Source: Hyaloscypha bicolor E (taxonomy: Eukaryota; Ascomycota; Leotiomycetes; Helotiales; Hyaloscyphaceae). From it: 62,472 nucleotides of DNA. A program made the translations under genes and the position numbers. The notes under the pieces were generated by a model. That model did not search any database. It was given only the letters and a program-made list of their open reading frames with translations, and was not told the origin of the DNA. Of the stretch, positions 21,505 to 32,589 are shown piece after piece (within the stretch, counting starts at the first letter, position 1; each line of letters starts with the position of its first letter). The stretch is from positions 2,359,951-2,422,422 of the forward strand of contig NW_020194628.1 of NCBI RefSeq assembly GCF_002865645.1. The letters are read 5' to 3'.

Positions 21505-24500
21505 CTATATTAAAGTACTACAAGTTAATATAAATCGTAATAGCTCTACTACTAAAAACATCTTGCAAATAGCTATAGAACTAGATATTAAAGTCCTAGT
21601 AATCCAGGAACTATAAGTAATAGCAAGAAATAATAATAATCGGAAATATTATTCCATTATATACTCTAGCTATTTCCAAATACTCCCGAATTATAATACC
21701 CTGAGGCCTAGAACCCTATTTTATATAGCTTGCAAACTGCAAGCTAGTCTAGCCTCAAACTCACTAAGTAATCCTGATTACTTAATTATAGACTTAAGTC
21801 TAGGTATACTAAAAATGCAGCTAATTAATTTCTATAATACAATTTACCCAGAAGACCCTAATAGTATATTAACTATATTAAGAGAGAGCATTTTACCTAT
21901 TACTCTCTATAATAGCTCTCTATTACTAGGTGATTTTAATATATATTATTCTTAATAGGATTCCCTTAAACCTCAAAGCAGTTATATAGTTTATTTAATT
22001 AGCTATATAGAGAACTATTCTCTAAGACTATTAAATAAATCAGGGGAAGATACCTTCTATAGACCTAATATATCTATTCCTTCCGTATTAGACTTAAGTT
22101 TTACTACTAGTAGAATAGTAACTAAGATTAAAGACTAGTAAGTACTACTAGACTTAGGTTCTAATTACTTCGGGATTCTATTTACTATTAGTAAGTCAAC
22201 TTATAGCTCTAGTTCTAATCCAGTCAGATTTAATACTAGGAAAGCGAACTAGGCTAAATTTACAAGCTACCTTATTAATAGCCTTAAGAATATGCCCTTT
22301 CCACTTACTAGTATATCTGGAAACCATAAACTAGATCTATTAGTAGAAGACTTTACTAATAAAATAGTAGAAACAGCTAGTAATAGTATTCCAAAATCTA
22401 CTACTAGTCCATATTCTAAACCCTAGTAGAATAAGGACTTAAAGACCTTATATAAATCAATACTATACTATAGCCGTAAGTCTAAAGCTTTAGGGTATAC
22501 TTTCTATAAACAAGAACTCCAAAATGCAAAAAACACCTATTTTAATACTATTAAGAGTACTAAGCTAGTATACTAGAACAAGTTCTTAGAGAATAAAAAC
22601 TCCTAGTCAATTTTTAAAGCTATAAAATATACTAAAGATACTATATATTAACCTATTCCTAGTATCTTAGATAATAGTTCAAATAAACTAAAATTGACTT
22701 TCCAAAAAAAGTATAATATCTTTAGAACTATACTTTTCCCACCCCCTCCTATTATAGCACCTATTAGTCTAATAGACTATAGGCCTAGCTCAAAGTAGAA
22801 CTGGCCTATTTTATCTAAAATAGAACTAGAACAAGCCTATATCTCTAAAATAAAAGGGAAAACCCCTGGACCAGACTTAGTTACTCAAGAGATTATAGTC
22901 TATACTTATAGAGTTTCTCCAGATATCTTTTATAGGCTATACTCCTTATTTATTAATAAGGGATACTATCCTAAAGTCTGGAAACAAGCTACTGGCTTTA
23001 TTCTAAAGAAATCAGGAAAACCAAACTATTCCCTACCTAAAGCATATTAAGTTATTTCCCTACTTAATTACTTAGGGAAGGTTTCTGAGAGAATACTAGC
23101 TAGGCAACTTAGCTATTTAGCCGAGACTAGTAACCTACTATACTATTTCCAAATAAGAGGTAGACTCTATAAGTTAGCTATTAATACTATTTTACTATTA
23201 TAAAATAAAATAGAATCAAATAAGTCCTATAAGCTAAAAACTAATACTCTCTTCCTAGATATTAAAGGCGCCTTTAATTATATATCCAAAAATAGGCTAT
23301 TATAGATTATAATTAGTTTACTATTACCTACTAGCCTTATTCTCTAGGTATTATTATTCCTAGATAACCAAGTATTATAACTAGCTTTTAATAATAGTAT
23401 AGAAGTATTTAGGTCTATACTTACTAGTATTTCATAAGATAGCCCTATATCCCCTATATTATTCCTTATCTATATCCGAGACTTATTTAAGTTAGCAAAT
23501 ATTAAATTCAGATCCTATTTAGATAATATATCCCTTACTACCGCTTCTAAAAGTCTTAAAAAGAATATAAAGACCCTAGAACGGGAAGTAAAGGATATAG
23601 TTAACTTAGGGAAAAAGAATACTATTAGCTTTAATATAGATAAAACAGAGCTTATTTATTTTAATAATTCCAAAAATAAGCCTAGTCTAAAACTACCTAA
23701 TAGGGAACTAGTTTCCCCTAGTAAAGTAGTCAAATAGCTAGGGATCTATTTCAATGAAAATCTCAGATTTAAGAAATATATAGCCTATAGAATATCCAAA
23801 GCAAAATAAGCCTTTTATAGGATATAAAGACTTATGAATATATTATATAGCTTATTCCCTTTTATAACTAGATAGCTATATTTAGCCTGTATTACTAGTA
23901 TAATAGACTATGGTTCTATACTATAGTAGAAGACTAAAAGCAAAGCTCAAATTCGGCCTTTATAGGCGATTCAAAACCTAGCCCTAAGGAAAACCCTAAG
24001 AGTATTCAAAACTGCTCCTATTATTCCTATAGAGGTCGAATTAGCTTTAGTTTCACCTATTATAAGGCTAAACCATAGTTAACGTTAATATGCCTTCTAT
24101 ATCCTTAAACTAAGTCTAAAATACCCTATTAGACTAGAGTTCGAGAAGTTCTTCCAAAGATCTAGAGATTTAGAAGTAATAGAATCTGATATAGACTTTA
24201 TTTATAGTCTAAATACTAATCTAAAGCGAGATTACTTGGCTAAAAAGTCTCAAATAGAAACTATAATAGATTCTATTAGTAATCTAGTAGATCCTAAAGA
24301 TCTAGAGACTATAAGACACTTCTATTTCACTCCCTGGAATAGAGAAGTGCCTTATAAAATTACTATATTAAAAGAGCCAAAGGAAGAAACTACTATATTA
24401 TATAATTTCTACCTAAAGACTTTATATAATAGTAGCTCTATACTATTTATATATATAAATAGATCTCAAACTGAAAAAGGAATCGGAATAGGCCTAGAAC

Positions 24501-25468
24501 TCGTAGTTTATAGTTACGAAACTCCTTATATTCCGGTTATAGCTAAATATAGAGAAAGCCAGAATATAGGAGCTAGTACTATAGTCTATAACAGAGAACT
24601 AGAAAGCATTACTAGGGCTATTAAATATGCTAGTAGTAAAGTAAAGAGAGGAGAGCTTTTTAATATCTATATAGATAACTAAGCTAGTTTACTAAGACTA
24701 AAAACTCCTTCTAATAAGCCCGGTTAAAGTTAATAGATTAGAGCTATATTAGCTACTAAGGCCCTTAAAGCTAAAGGAGCTAATATAGAACTAATCTAGG
24801 TTCCAGGCCATACGGATATAATAGGGAACAAAGAAGCAGATATACTAGCTAAGCTAGGCACTACTTCTCCTATATTAGAACCTGAATTAGTAAAAACCTC
24901 CTTTGCTTTCCTAGGGGTTGAAATTAATAAAGTTAAGAAACTAGAGTATAAACTACTTTTAGAATCTTATACTAAACCAAAAACCTAGCTAGAATCATAT
25001 AATAATATATATCTATGGAAAGTATCCAGAAAAATAAACCTACCTATAGAAATACTTAGGCCTATAGCTAGTATATTCTTCTAGCTAAAGCTAGGCCACG
25101 GATATTTAAAGTCCTATTTATATAGGTTAAAAATAGTATCTAATAACAAATACAAATATAGCAAAACTAAGAATATAAAGTACCTCCTTCTATATTATAT
25201 ACTATATAGAAAGGAATGTTTTAAACTATTTAGTCTATTTAAAGAGAGCCTGGAAGCTAGTGCTTTTAATCTACGGTTACTATTATATACAGAAATTGGA
25301 ATATTAAATATACTAGTATTCTTAAAAGAAACTAGTATATATATAAGAAAATGATATATTAAGCAAAGCATAGAAGTAGAGGAAGTGGAAATAGGAGAGG
25401 AAATAGGAGAGGAAATAGGAGAGGAAATAGGAGAGGAAATAGGGGAGGAAATAGAAGAAGGGAAATAA
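21497..25468 (+). pseudogene. LINE-D ORF2 (EN-RT-RNase H)
   Basis: The ORF2 start is mutated to ATA at 21497-21499. Endonuclease: 'NIL...AIELDIKVLVIQE'. RT: 'KGKTPGPDLVTQEIIVYTYR', 'GYYPKVWKQATGFILKK', 'NTLFLDIKGAFN', active site 'SYLDNIS' near 23515-23540. RNase H: from 'MAKKSQIETIIDSISN' (24236) to 24682 open, with 'IYINRSQTEKGIGIGL', 'VYNRELESITRA' and 'NIYIDN', then 'VPGHTDIIGNKEAD'. After a C-terminal 'LGHGYLKSYLYRL' segment, the protein ends in Glu-Glu-Ile-Gly repeats and stops at 25466-25468. About as RIP-mutated as C. RT Asp-Asn and RNase H Asp-to-Asn changes mean no activity. Confidence 0.85.
25381..25465 (+). repeat. EEIG-coding 12-bp microsatellite (LINE-D)
   Basis: GAGGAAATAGGA repeats, in frame with ORF2, preceded by only about one GAAGTG (EEV-type) unit. 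LINE-C and LINE-E have many EEV units here, so the tract expands and contracts between copies. Confidence 0.8.
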
Positions 25469-25680
25469 GGGAAAAGGGAAATAGGGAATAGGAAAGGATT
25501 TGTAATTTATACTTATTTTCTTTATTTCCTTAAGTTTTTATTCTAGGGATACGTCCCCAACTATTTATTACACCTATATTGGATTTTGGGCCTGTATATT
25601 AGCTACTAAGACACACACTAGCTAGCTAGCCATACTATATAGTTCTAAACTAATAAAGTATATTAAAAGAAAATAAAAAT

Positions 25681-26129
25681 TATATGAGATTTCATCGAAA
25701 TAATTAATTGATTTATCGAAATATATGATTTCGAAAATAGAATTTTTTTCTTATATTAAAGAATATCTATAATAATTATATAATCGGTTTTCGAAATAAT
25801 ATATCATATTAAGATAAAACAAAGAACCATAATTCTGACAAATGATATCAGAATTAGAATAATTCGAAAAGAATAAACGGAAATCTTTACGGAAATTATT
25901 ATAAGAGCTTAAGAGATAATAACCGAATCATCAAGAAATCAAGGAGGAATCAATTAAGATCAGATTAAGGCAGAGATTATTTCCAAAAAATGAAATTCTC
26001 GAATAATATATATGATGAATCGAATAGATCTTATAAATATAATTTAAGCCATTAATATCGATAAAAAAGACCATAATCATCCGGAAAATATTGATGGGTT
26101 CAAGGAAATTATGAGACTTGGAAAAAAAA
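25681..26129. other. Non-RIPped AT-rich island
   Basis: Between the LINE-D tail and a long A-run, this stretch keeps ordinary CpA and TpG dinucleotides (for example TCATCAAG, AATCAAGG, GATGAATCG, ATGATATCAG) and has TGA triplets, unlike everything around it. Many TCGAAA/CGAAAT motifs recur. No convincing protein is visible on either strand; the minus-strand open stretch at 25931-26224 is low complexity. It may be unique sequence too short or too recent to be mutated, a 5' region for the frame starting at 26130, or a late insertion. Confidence 0.5.
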
Positions 26130-26522
26130 ATGAAAAAAAAAAAAAAAAAGATACTTAAATATACTAAAATTATTTCGGAATATAGAGAATTAGAGTTTAA
26201 GCTATTATTAGTTAATAATCTCAAGGCTAGATAATATATCTTTAATACTTCCGGAATCCTAATTAAGGGAGTTTATAATAACGAGCCTTTTCCTGCTTTC
26301 TAAGATAAGCCTAAAGAATAGGCCCCTATTATAATTTTAGCTTTAACTCAACCGGATCTAGCTAAGAAAAATAAAGATAATTCGGTAGAGCCTAATAAGA
26401 AAACTACTAGTAAAGCTAGTAGAACTAGTAAGACTAGTAAAACTAGTATAACTAGATAAGAAGAATCTAGTAAGAATAGAAAGTAAGCTAAACCTAAGAC
26501 TCCTAATAAATAACGGACAATC
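26130..26522 (+). pseudogene. Relic frame X2, first part (before LINE-E)
   Basis: Frame from a possible ATG at 26130-26132, followed by a Lys run, then 'ILKYTKIISEYRELEFKL', 'LLVNNLKAR', 'YIFNTSGILIKGVYNNEPF' and 'APIIILALTQPDLAKKNKDN', into a Ser/Thr/Lys-rich low-complexity stretch ('KTTSKASRTSKTSKTS'). Stops are TAA/TAG. LINE-E breaks it at 26522; the frame resumes in phase at 32572 after one duplication copy is removed. The function is unknown. The A-run at 26133-26149 makes the start uncertain; it could instead be the tail of a lost element. Confidence 0.5.
26505..26522. repeat. LINE-E target-site duplication, left copy
   Basis: AATAAATAACGGACAATC here matches AATAAATAGCGGAAATCT at 32572-32589. 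At least 13 bp match, with one G/A RIP-type difference. The 3' limit is uncertain. Confidence 0.75.
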
Positions 26523-26655
26523 AACTTTTTTCCGGTTTTCTACCCCCCTTACTTTCACACCCACACTTCACCCACCCTCAGAACTCACTCAATACACCTC
26601 AGCCCTTTGGCCCCAGGCTCTAGAACCTACTATAAGTAGAGCTAGAACAGGCTAA

Positions 26656-28290
26656 ATGGCCCCCCCTGACCCCCCGGGCTCCAGCCCCCCTCCCATTAAC
26701 TTTCAAGAGCTCGGAGAGCTTCCAGAGGGCCCTAGCGAGGAACTAGAGCTACCCACTAGCTCCCCACTAGCCCGGTTTAGCCAGGGAGCTCAATTCGCAT
26801 TCGATTTAGCTATAAATCCCATCTCTTCAGACGAACTCGCAGCCCCTTTTCCTTAGCCTAATTCAGCTAGTGCGGCTCGACTGAGCCGCCTCCAGAACAG
26901 GCTAAAGCGTGGCCCTAGCGCGAGCGATATTAATAGTAATATTAATAAGGAATACCAAAACCACGGAAACCACTACTAATACCAAAATCAAGCTTTAAAT
27001 AAAGCTAAATTACTAATTCGTTAAGCCCGGGACTTAATAGTCAAAGCCATTACTATTACCCCGTCACATGACCAGCAATCTCGACTACTAGATTTAGTAG
27101 AAATCTTCAGGGAATATACAGAATTCGGCCATATCCGCCATACTAGTACTTTACTAGCTTTATAGGTAGTGAACCTCGAAAATGCCACTAAACGGATCGA
27201 AATTCAGTCAAGAACTCAAGCCAAGCTAGCTACTCAAGCTAAAACTACCTCCGAAAAGCCTACTTGGGCTAAAATCGCTACTCAAGAACCACAAACACAC
27301 TCGGAATCACACTCGGAAAAGGACTAGACTTTAGTATTACATATTAAGTCTAAAAATCAGGGAGGAAAAGGCCCTAGTATACTTACTAATAGCGGTAGTG
27401 CTCGTGGCACTAATAAACCACCCAGTGCACGTGATACTAATGGTTCTGGTGCTCGTAATACCAGATCTATAGCCCTCTCTAGGAAATGCACTTTCCTACT
27501 AGCTCATATAGAGCAGGCTAGCTCATTCTCTCCTATTTCAACTTGCAATTCGCTTAATACTGCTTTCCGCTCTAAGAGAATTAAGGAACTAGTAATTTCT
27601 ATAGTTTCTCTTTCCTCGAAAGGTAATATTATAGTTAATACTACTCCCGAATTTAACTCTGACTTTCTGGTTCAAAATCAAGCTATTATAAAGGGAGTGC
27701 TTCCCTTAGTTATAAGCATATAAAAAGGAGAACCTTAGTATAAAGTTATTATTCACGGTCTACTTATTTATGAGTTTAATATACCCGAAGGAATAGACTT
27801 AGTCCTAGAAGAAATCAAGACCTTTAATAAGGGACTAGAGCCTATTAGCCAGCCCTATTAGGCTACTTCTAAGGAGAAAAGAGACTCAGGCCTCTAGCGA
27901 GCCGGTTTAGTAGTAGTGGCATTCCCTACCGAGATTCAAGCTAATAGAGCTATTAAAAATAGACTTCTTATAGCCGGGATCTCTACTAAAGTAGTAAAAT
28001 ACTATACTATTTCTAGTACTATATAGTATACTAGGTATACAGGGTACGGGCACTTAGATTCTATTTGTAAAAAGGAACCTAAGTACTTACTATATGGTGA
28101 GGGTCACGTGACTAAGAACCATTTTTGCTCTATCTATAAGAAGAAGAGTAAAAAATGCCCCCACATAACTACTAAATACTCTAATTACTTAAGCACTACC
28201 CACTTAGCTAGTTCTAAGCTATGTGAGGTTTACTTAGTAATTAAAAAAGCTACTACTACTATAATTCCTACTATTACTATTAATAAGTAG
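26656..28290 (+). pseudogene. LINE-E ORF1
   Basis: Best-preserved full ORF1 in the window. The first 66 codons are open ('MAPPDPPGSSPPPINFQELG', 'LPEGPSEELELPTSSPLARF', 'DELAAPFP') and the last 60 are open (28108-28290, 'MTKNHFCSIYKKKSKKCPHI'). Between them are TAG/TAA stops. The middle has the 'RLLDLVEIF' and 'NLENATKRIEIQSRTQAKLA' segments (helical, Gln-rich), a Ser/Gly low-complexity linker, then the RRM-like block and knuckles: 'TRYTGYGHLDSICKKEPKY', one Cys already Tyr. The stop TAG is at 28288-28290. Expected role: nucleic-acid-binding chaperone of the LINE RNP. Confidence 0.88.
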
Positions 28291-31200
28291 CTATGTCAAA
28301 GTACTACAAGTTAATGTGAATCATAATAGCTCTACTACTAAAAACGTCTTGCAAATAGCTATAGAACTGGATATTAAAGTCCTAGTAATCCAGGAGCCTT
28401 AGGTAATAGTAGGGAATAATAATCGGGAATATTATTCTATTATATACTCTAGCTATTTCCAAATACTCCCGAATTACGGTACCCTGAGGCCTAGAACCCT
28501 ATTTTATATAGCTCGCGAACTGCAAGCTAGTCTAGCCTCAAACTTACTAAGTAATCCTAATTACTTAATTATAGACTTAAGTCTAGGTATACTAAAAATG
28601 CAGCTAATTAATTTCTATAATGTAATTCACCCAGAAGACCCTAATAGTATATTAACTATATTAAGAGAGAACATCTTACCTATTACTCTCTATAATAGCT
28701 CTCTATTACTAGGTGATTTTAATACACATTATCCTTAGTAAGATTCCCTTAAACCTCAAAATAGTCATATAATTCATTTAATTAGCTATATAGAGAACTA
28801 TTCTCTAAGACTATTAAATAAACCAGGGGAAGGTACCTTCTATAGACCTAATATATCTATTCCTTCCGTATTAGACTTAAGTTTTACTACTAGTAGAATA
28901 GTAACTAAGATTAAAGACTAGCAAGTACTACTAGACTTAGGTTCCGATTACTTCGGGGTTCTATTTACTATTAGTAAGTCGACTTATAGCTCTAGTTCTA
29001 ATCCAGTCAGATTTAATACTAAGAAAGCGGACTGGGCTAAATTTATAAGCTACCTTATTAATAGCCTTAAGAATATGCCCTTTCCACTTACTAGTATACC
29101 TGGAAACCATAAACTAGACCTATTAGCAGAAGACTTTACTAATAGAATAGTGAAAGCAGCTAGTAATAGTATTCCAAAATCTACTACTAGTCCGTATTCT
29201 AAACCCTAGTAAAATGAGGACTTAAAAACCTTACGTAAATTAATACTATACTATAGCCATAAGTCTAAAGCTTTAGGGTATACTCTCTATAAACAAGAAC
29301 TCCAAAATACAAAAAACACCTATTTTAATACTATTAAGAGCACTAAGCTAGCGCACTAGAATAAGTTCTTAGAGAATAAAGACCCCCAGTCAATTTTTAA
29401 AGCTATGAAATATACTAAAGATACTATATATTAACCTATTCCTAGTATCTTAGATAATAGTTCAAATGAGCTAAAATCGACTTTCTAAGAGAAGTATAAT
29501 ATCTTTAGAACTATGCTTTTCCTACTACCCCCTATTACTAAGCCTACTAGTTTAATAAACTATAGGTCTAGCTTAAAGTAAGACTGGCCTATTTTATCTA
29601 AAATAGAGCTAGAACAAGCCTGTATTTCTAAGGTAAAGAAGAAAACCCCTGGACCAGACTTAGTTACTCAAGAGATTATAGTCCATGCTTATAGAGCTTC
29701 TCCAGATATCTTTTATAGGCTATACTCCTTATTTATTAATAAGGGATACTACCCTAAAGTCTAGAAACAAGCTACTAGCTTTATTCTAAAGAAATCAGGG
29801 AAACCAAACTATTCCCTACCCAAAGCATATTGAGTTATTTCCCTACTTAATTACTTAGGGAAGGTTTCTGAGAGAATACTAGCTAGGCGACTTAGCTATT
29901 TAGCCAAGACTAGTAACCTACTATACCACTCCCAAATGGGAGGTAGGCTCTATAAGTCAGCTATTAATACTACTTTACTATTACAAAATAAAGTAGAATT
30001 AAATAAGTCCTATAAGCTAAAAACTAGCATTCTCTTCCTAGATATTAAAGGCGCCTTTAATCACGTGTCCAAGAATAGGCTATTACAGATTATAATTAGT
30101 TTATTACTACTTACTAGCCTTATTTTATAGGTATTATTATTTCTAGACAACCGAGTATTATAACTAGCTTTTAATAATAATATTAAAGTATTTAGGTCTA
30201 TACTTACTAGTATTCTATAAGGCAGCCCTATATCCCCTATACTATTTCTTATCTATATCCGAGACTTATTTAAGTTAGTAAATATTAAATTCAGATCCTA
30301 TTTAGATAATATATCCCTTACTACTACTTCTAAAAGTCTAAAGAAAAATATTAAGACTCCTAGAAAGAGAAGTAAAGGGATATAGTCAATTTAAGGGAAA
30401 AAGAATACTATTAGCTTTAATATAGATAAAACAGAGCTTATTTATTTTAATAATTCCAAAAATAAGCCTAGTCTAAAACTACCTAATAGGGAACTAGTTT
30501 CCCCTAGTAAAGTAGTCAAATAGCTAGGGATCTATTTTAATAAAAATCTCAGATTTAAGAAACATATAGCCTATAGGGCTTCCAAAGTAAAACAAGCCTT
30601 TTATAGGATATAGAGACTTATGAATATATCGCGTGGCTTATCCTCTTTTATAATTAGACAGCTATATTTAGCCTATATTACTAGTATAATAGACTATAGT
30701 TCTATACTATAGTAAAAAACTAAAAGCAAAGCTCAAATTCGGCCTTTATAGGCAATTCAAAACCTAGCCCTAAGGAAAACCCTAGAAGTATTCAAAACTA
30801 CTCCTATTATTCCTATAGAGATCGAATTAGCTTTAGTTCCACCTATTATAAGGCTAAACCATAGTTAATATTAATATGCCTTCCATATCCTTAAACTAAG
30901 TTTAAAATACCCTATTAGACTAGAGTTCGAGAAGTCCTTCCAAAGATCCCGTAATTTAGAACTAGTAAAATCTAATATAGATTCTATTTATAGTCTAAAT
31001 ACTAATCTAAAGCGAAATCACATGGCTAAAAAGTCTCAAGTAGAAACTATAGTGAATTCTATTAGTAATCTAATAGACCCTAAAGACCTAGAGACTATAA
31101 GATACTTTTATTTTGCCCCTTGGGACAGAGAAGTACCTTATAAAATCACTATATTAAAAGAGCTAAAGGAAGAGACTACTATATTATATAACTTCTATCT

Positions 31201-32335
31201 AAAGACTTTATATAATAATAGCTCTATACTATCTATATATATAAATAGATCTCAAACTAAAAAAGGACTTAGAATAAGCCTAGGGCTCGTAGTTTATAGT
31301 CACGAAACCCCTTATATTCCGGTCATAGCTAAATATAGAGAAAGCCAGAATATAGGAGCTAGTACTATAGTCTATAATAGAGAACTAGAAGGCATTACTA
31401 GGGCTATTAAGTACGCTAGTAGTAAAGCAAAGAGAGGGGAGCTTTTCAATATTTTTATAGATAACTAAGCTAGTTTACTAAGATTAAAAACTCCTTCTAA
31501 TAAGCCAGGACAAAGTTAACAGATTAGAGCTATACTAGCTACTAAGGCCCTTAAAGCTAAAAGAGCTAATATAGAACTAATCTGGGTTCCAGGGCATACA
31601 GATATAATAGGGAACAAAGAAGCAGACGAACTAGCTAAGCTAGGCACTACTTCTCCTATATTAGAACCTGAATTAGTAAAAACCTCTTTTGCTTTCCTAG
31701 GGATTGAAATTAATAAAGTTAAGAAACTAGAGTATAAACTACTTTTAGAATCTTATACTAAACTAAAAACCTAGCTAGAATCATATAATAATATATATCC
31801 GTGAAAAGTATCCAGAAAGATAAACCTATCTTTAGGAACTTTTAGGCCCCTAGCTAGTGCCTTCTTCTAGCTAAAGCTAGGCCACGGATATTTAAAGTCC
31901 TATTTATATAAGCTAAATATAATATCTAATAATAAATACAAATACGAAAAGACTAAGAATACAAAGTACCTCCTTTTATACTATATGCTATATAGGGAGA
32001 AACGACTTAGACTATTTAGTCTATTTAAAGAAAGCTTGGAAGCTAGTACTTTTAACCTATAACTACTATTATATACGGAAATTGGGATATTAAATATACT
32101 AGTATTCTTAAAAGAAACTAGTATATATATAAGAAAATGGCATATTAAGCAAAGCGTGGAAGTAGAAGAAGTAGAAGAAGTAGAAGAAGTGAAAGAAGTA
32201 GAAGAAGTAGAAGAAGTAGAAGAAGTAGAAGAAGTAGAAGAAGTAGAAGAAGTAGAAATAAGGGAGGAAATAGGGGAGGAAATAGGAAAGGAAATAGGGG
32301 AGGAAATAGGAGAGGAAATAGGAGAAGGGAAATAG
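28283..32335 (+). pseudogene. LINE-E ORF2 (EN-RT-RNase H)
   Basis: The start ATG is now ATA (28283-28285); the ATG at 28293 is out of frame. Endonuclease 'ELDIKVLVIQEP'. RT: 'KTPGPDLVTQEIIVHAYRAS', 'GYYPKV', 'YLGKVSERILARRLSYLAK', 'QMGGRLYKSAINTTLLLQNK' (open at 29936-30130), 'LFLDIKGAFNHVSKNRLLQ' with Asp at 30041-30043, and Asp-Asn at 30305-30310 in place of Asp-Asp. Three extra single bases within 30355-30400 shift and then restore the frame. RNase H 31022-31468 is open ('YINRSQTKKG', 'VYNRELEGITRA', 'NIFIDN'), then 'WVPGHTDIIGNKEADELAKL'. C-terminal 'LGHGYLKSYLYKL' and Cys-to-Tyr finger remnants, then the EEV/EEIG tail; stop at 32333-32335. Confidence 0.88.
32157..32330 (+). repeat. EEV and EEIG in-frame microsatellites (LINE-E)
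   Basis: About eleven GAAGAAGTA-type units (Glu-Glu-Val) to 32258, followed by GAGGAAATAGGG units (Glu-Glu-Ile-Gly) to about 32330. Both are in the ORF2 frame and lack RIP-target dinucleotides. Confidence 0.82.
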
Positions 32336-32389
32336 GGAAAAAGGGAAAAGGGAAATAGGAAGTAGGGAAGAAATTGCAATTTATACTCA

Positions 32390-32571
32390 TTTTTTCTTTA
32401 TTTCCTTAAGTTTTTGTTTCAGGGATATATTCCTAACTATTTACTACCTATATTGGAATTTGGGCCTATATATAAGCTACTGAGACTCACGCTAGCTTAG
32501 CTAGCCATACTATATAGTTCTAAACTAATAAAGCACATTAAAAGAAAAAAATAAAAAATAAAAAAAATAAA
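32390..32571 (+). other. LINE-E 3' UTR, hairpin, AATAAA and A-rich tail
   Basis: GCTAGCTTAGCTAGC at 32491-32505 is a near-palindrome able to form a stem; every 3' end in the window keeps it or a shortened form (GCTAGCTAGC in F, J). AATAAAG lies just before the tail. The tail is A-runs separated by single T (AAAAAAATAAAAAATAAAAAAAAT), unlike the GG-separated tails of C, F and G. Confidence 0.65.
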
Positions 32572-32589
32572 AATAAATAGCGGAAATCT
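32572..32589. repeat. LINE-E target-site duplication, right copy
   Basis: Partner of 26505-26522; follows directly on the A-rich tail. Confidence 0.75.

Larger units (their letters stand above)
19748..25680 (+). mobile_element. LINE-D: full-length LINE, RIP-degraded
   Basis: Complete copy from the CTCCGG 5' end through ORF1, ORF2, the EEIG microsatellite and the 3' UTR to a short A-rich tail (AAAAGAAAATAAAAATT). No target-site duplication is visible: the left flank (cttccatatcatt) and right flank (atatgagatttcatcg) do not match and differ in RIP state, so the insertion site may have been rearranged afterwards. Confidence 0.9.
26523..32571 (+). mobile_element. LINE-E: full-length, least RIPped complete copy
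   Basis: About 6.05 kb. It starts at AACTTTTTTCCGG and ends in AAAAGAAAAAAATAAAAAATAAA-type tail. The 5' UTR (ACTTTCACACCCACACTTCACCC) still carries many CpA steps that are TpA in copies I and H, so E is probably the youngest or least exposed full-length copy here. A clear duplication flanks it. It interrupts relic frame X2. Confidence 0.92.

Noticed and set aside
25931..26224. 97-residue minus-strand frame with poly-Phe
   Set aside because: The Phe run is the A-run at 26121-26149 read in reverse; the rest has no recognisable domain.
26358..26564. 68-residue minus-strand frame, Ser/Thr/Phe-rich
   Set aside because: Antisense to the Ser/Thr/Lys repeats of relic X2 and the LINE-E 5' end.
28293..28295. 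ATG just after the LINE-E ORF1 stop as ORF2 start
   Set aside because: It is out of frame with ORF2; the aligned start is the mutated ATG (ATA) at 28283-28285.
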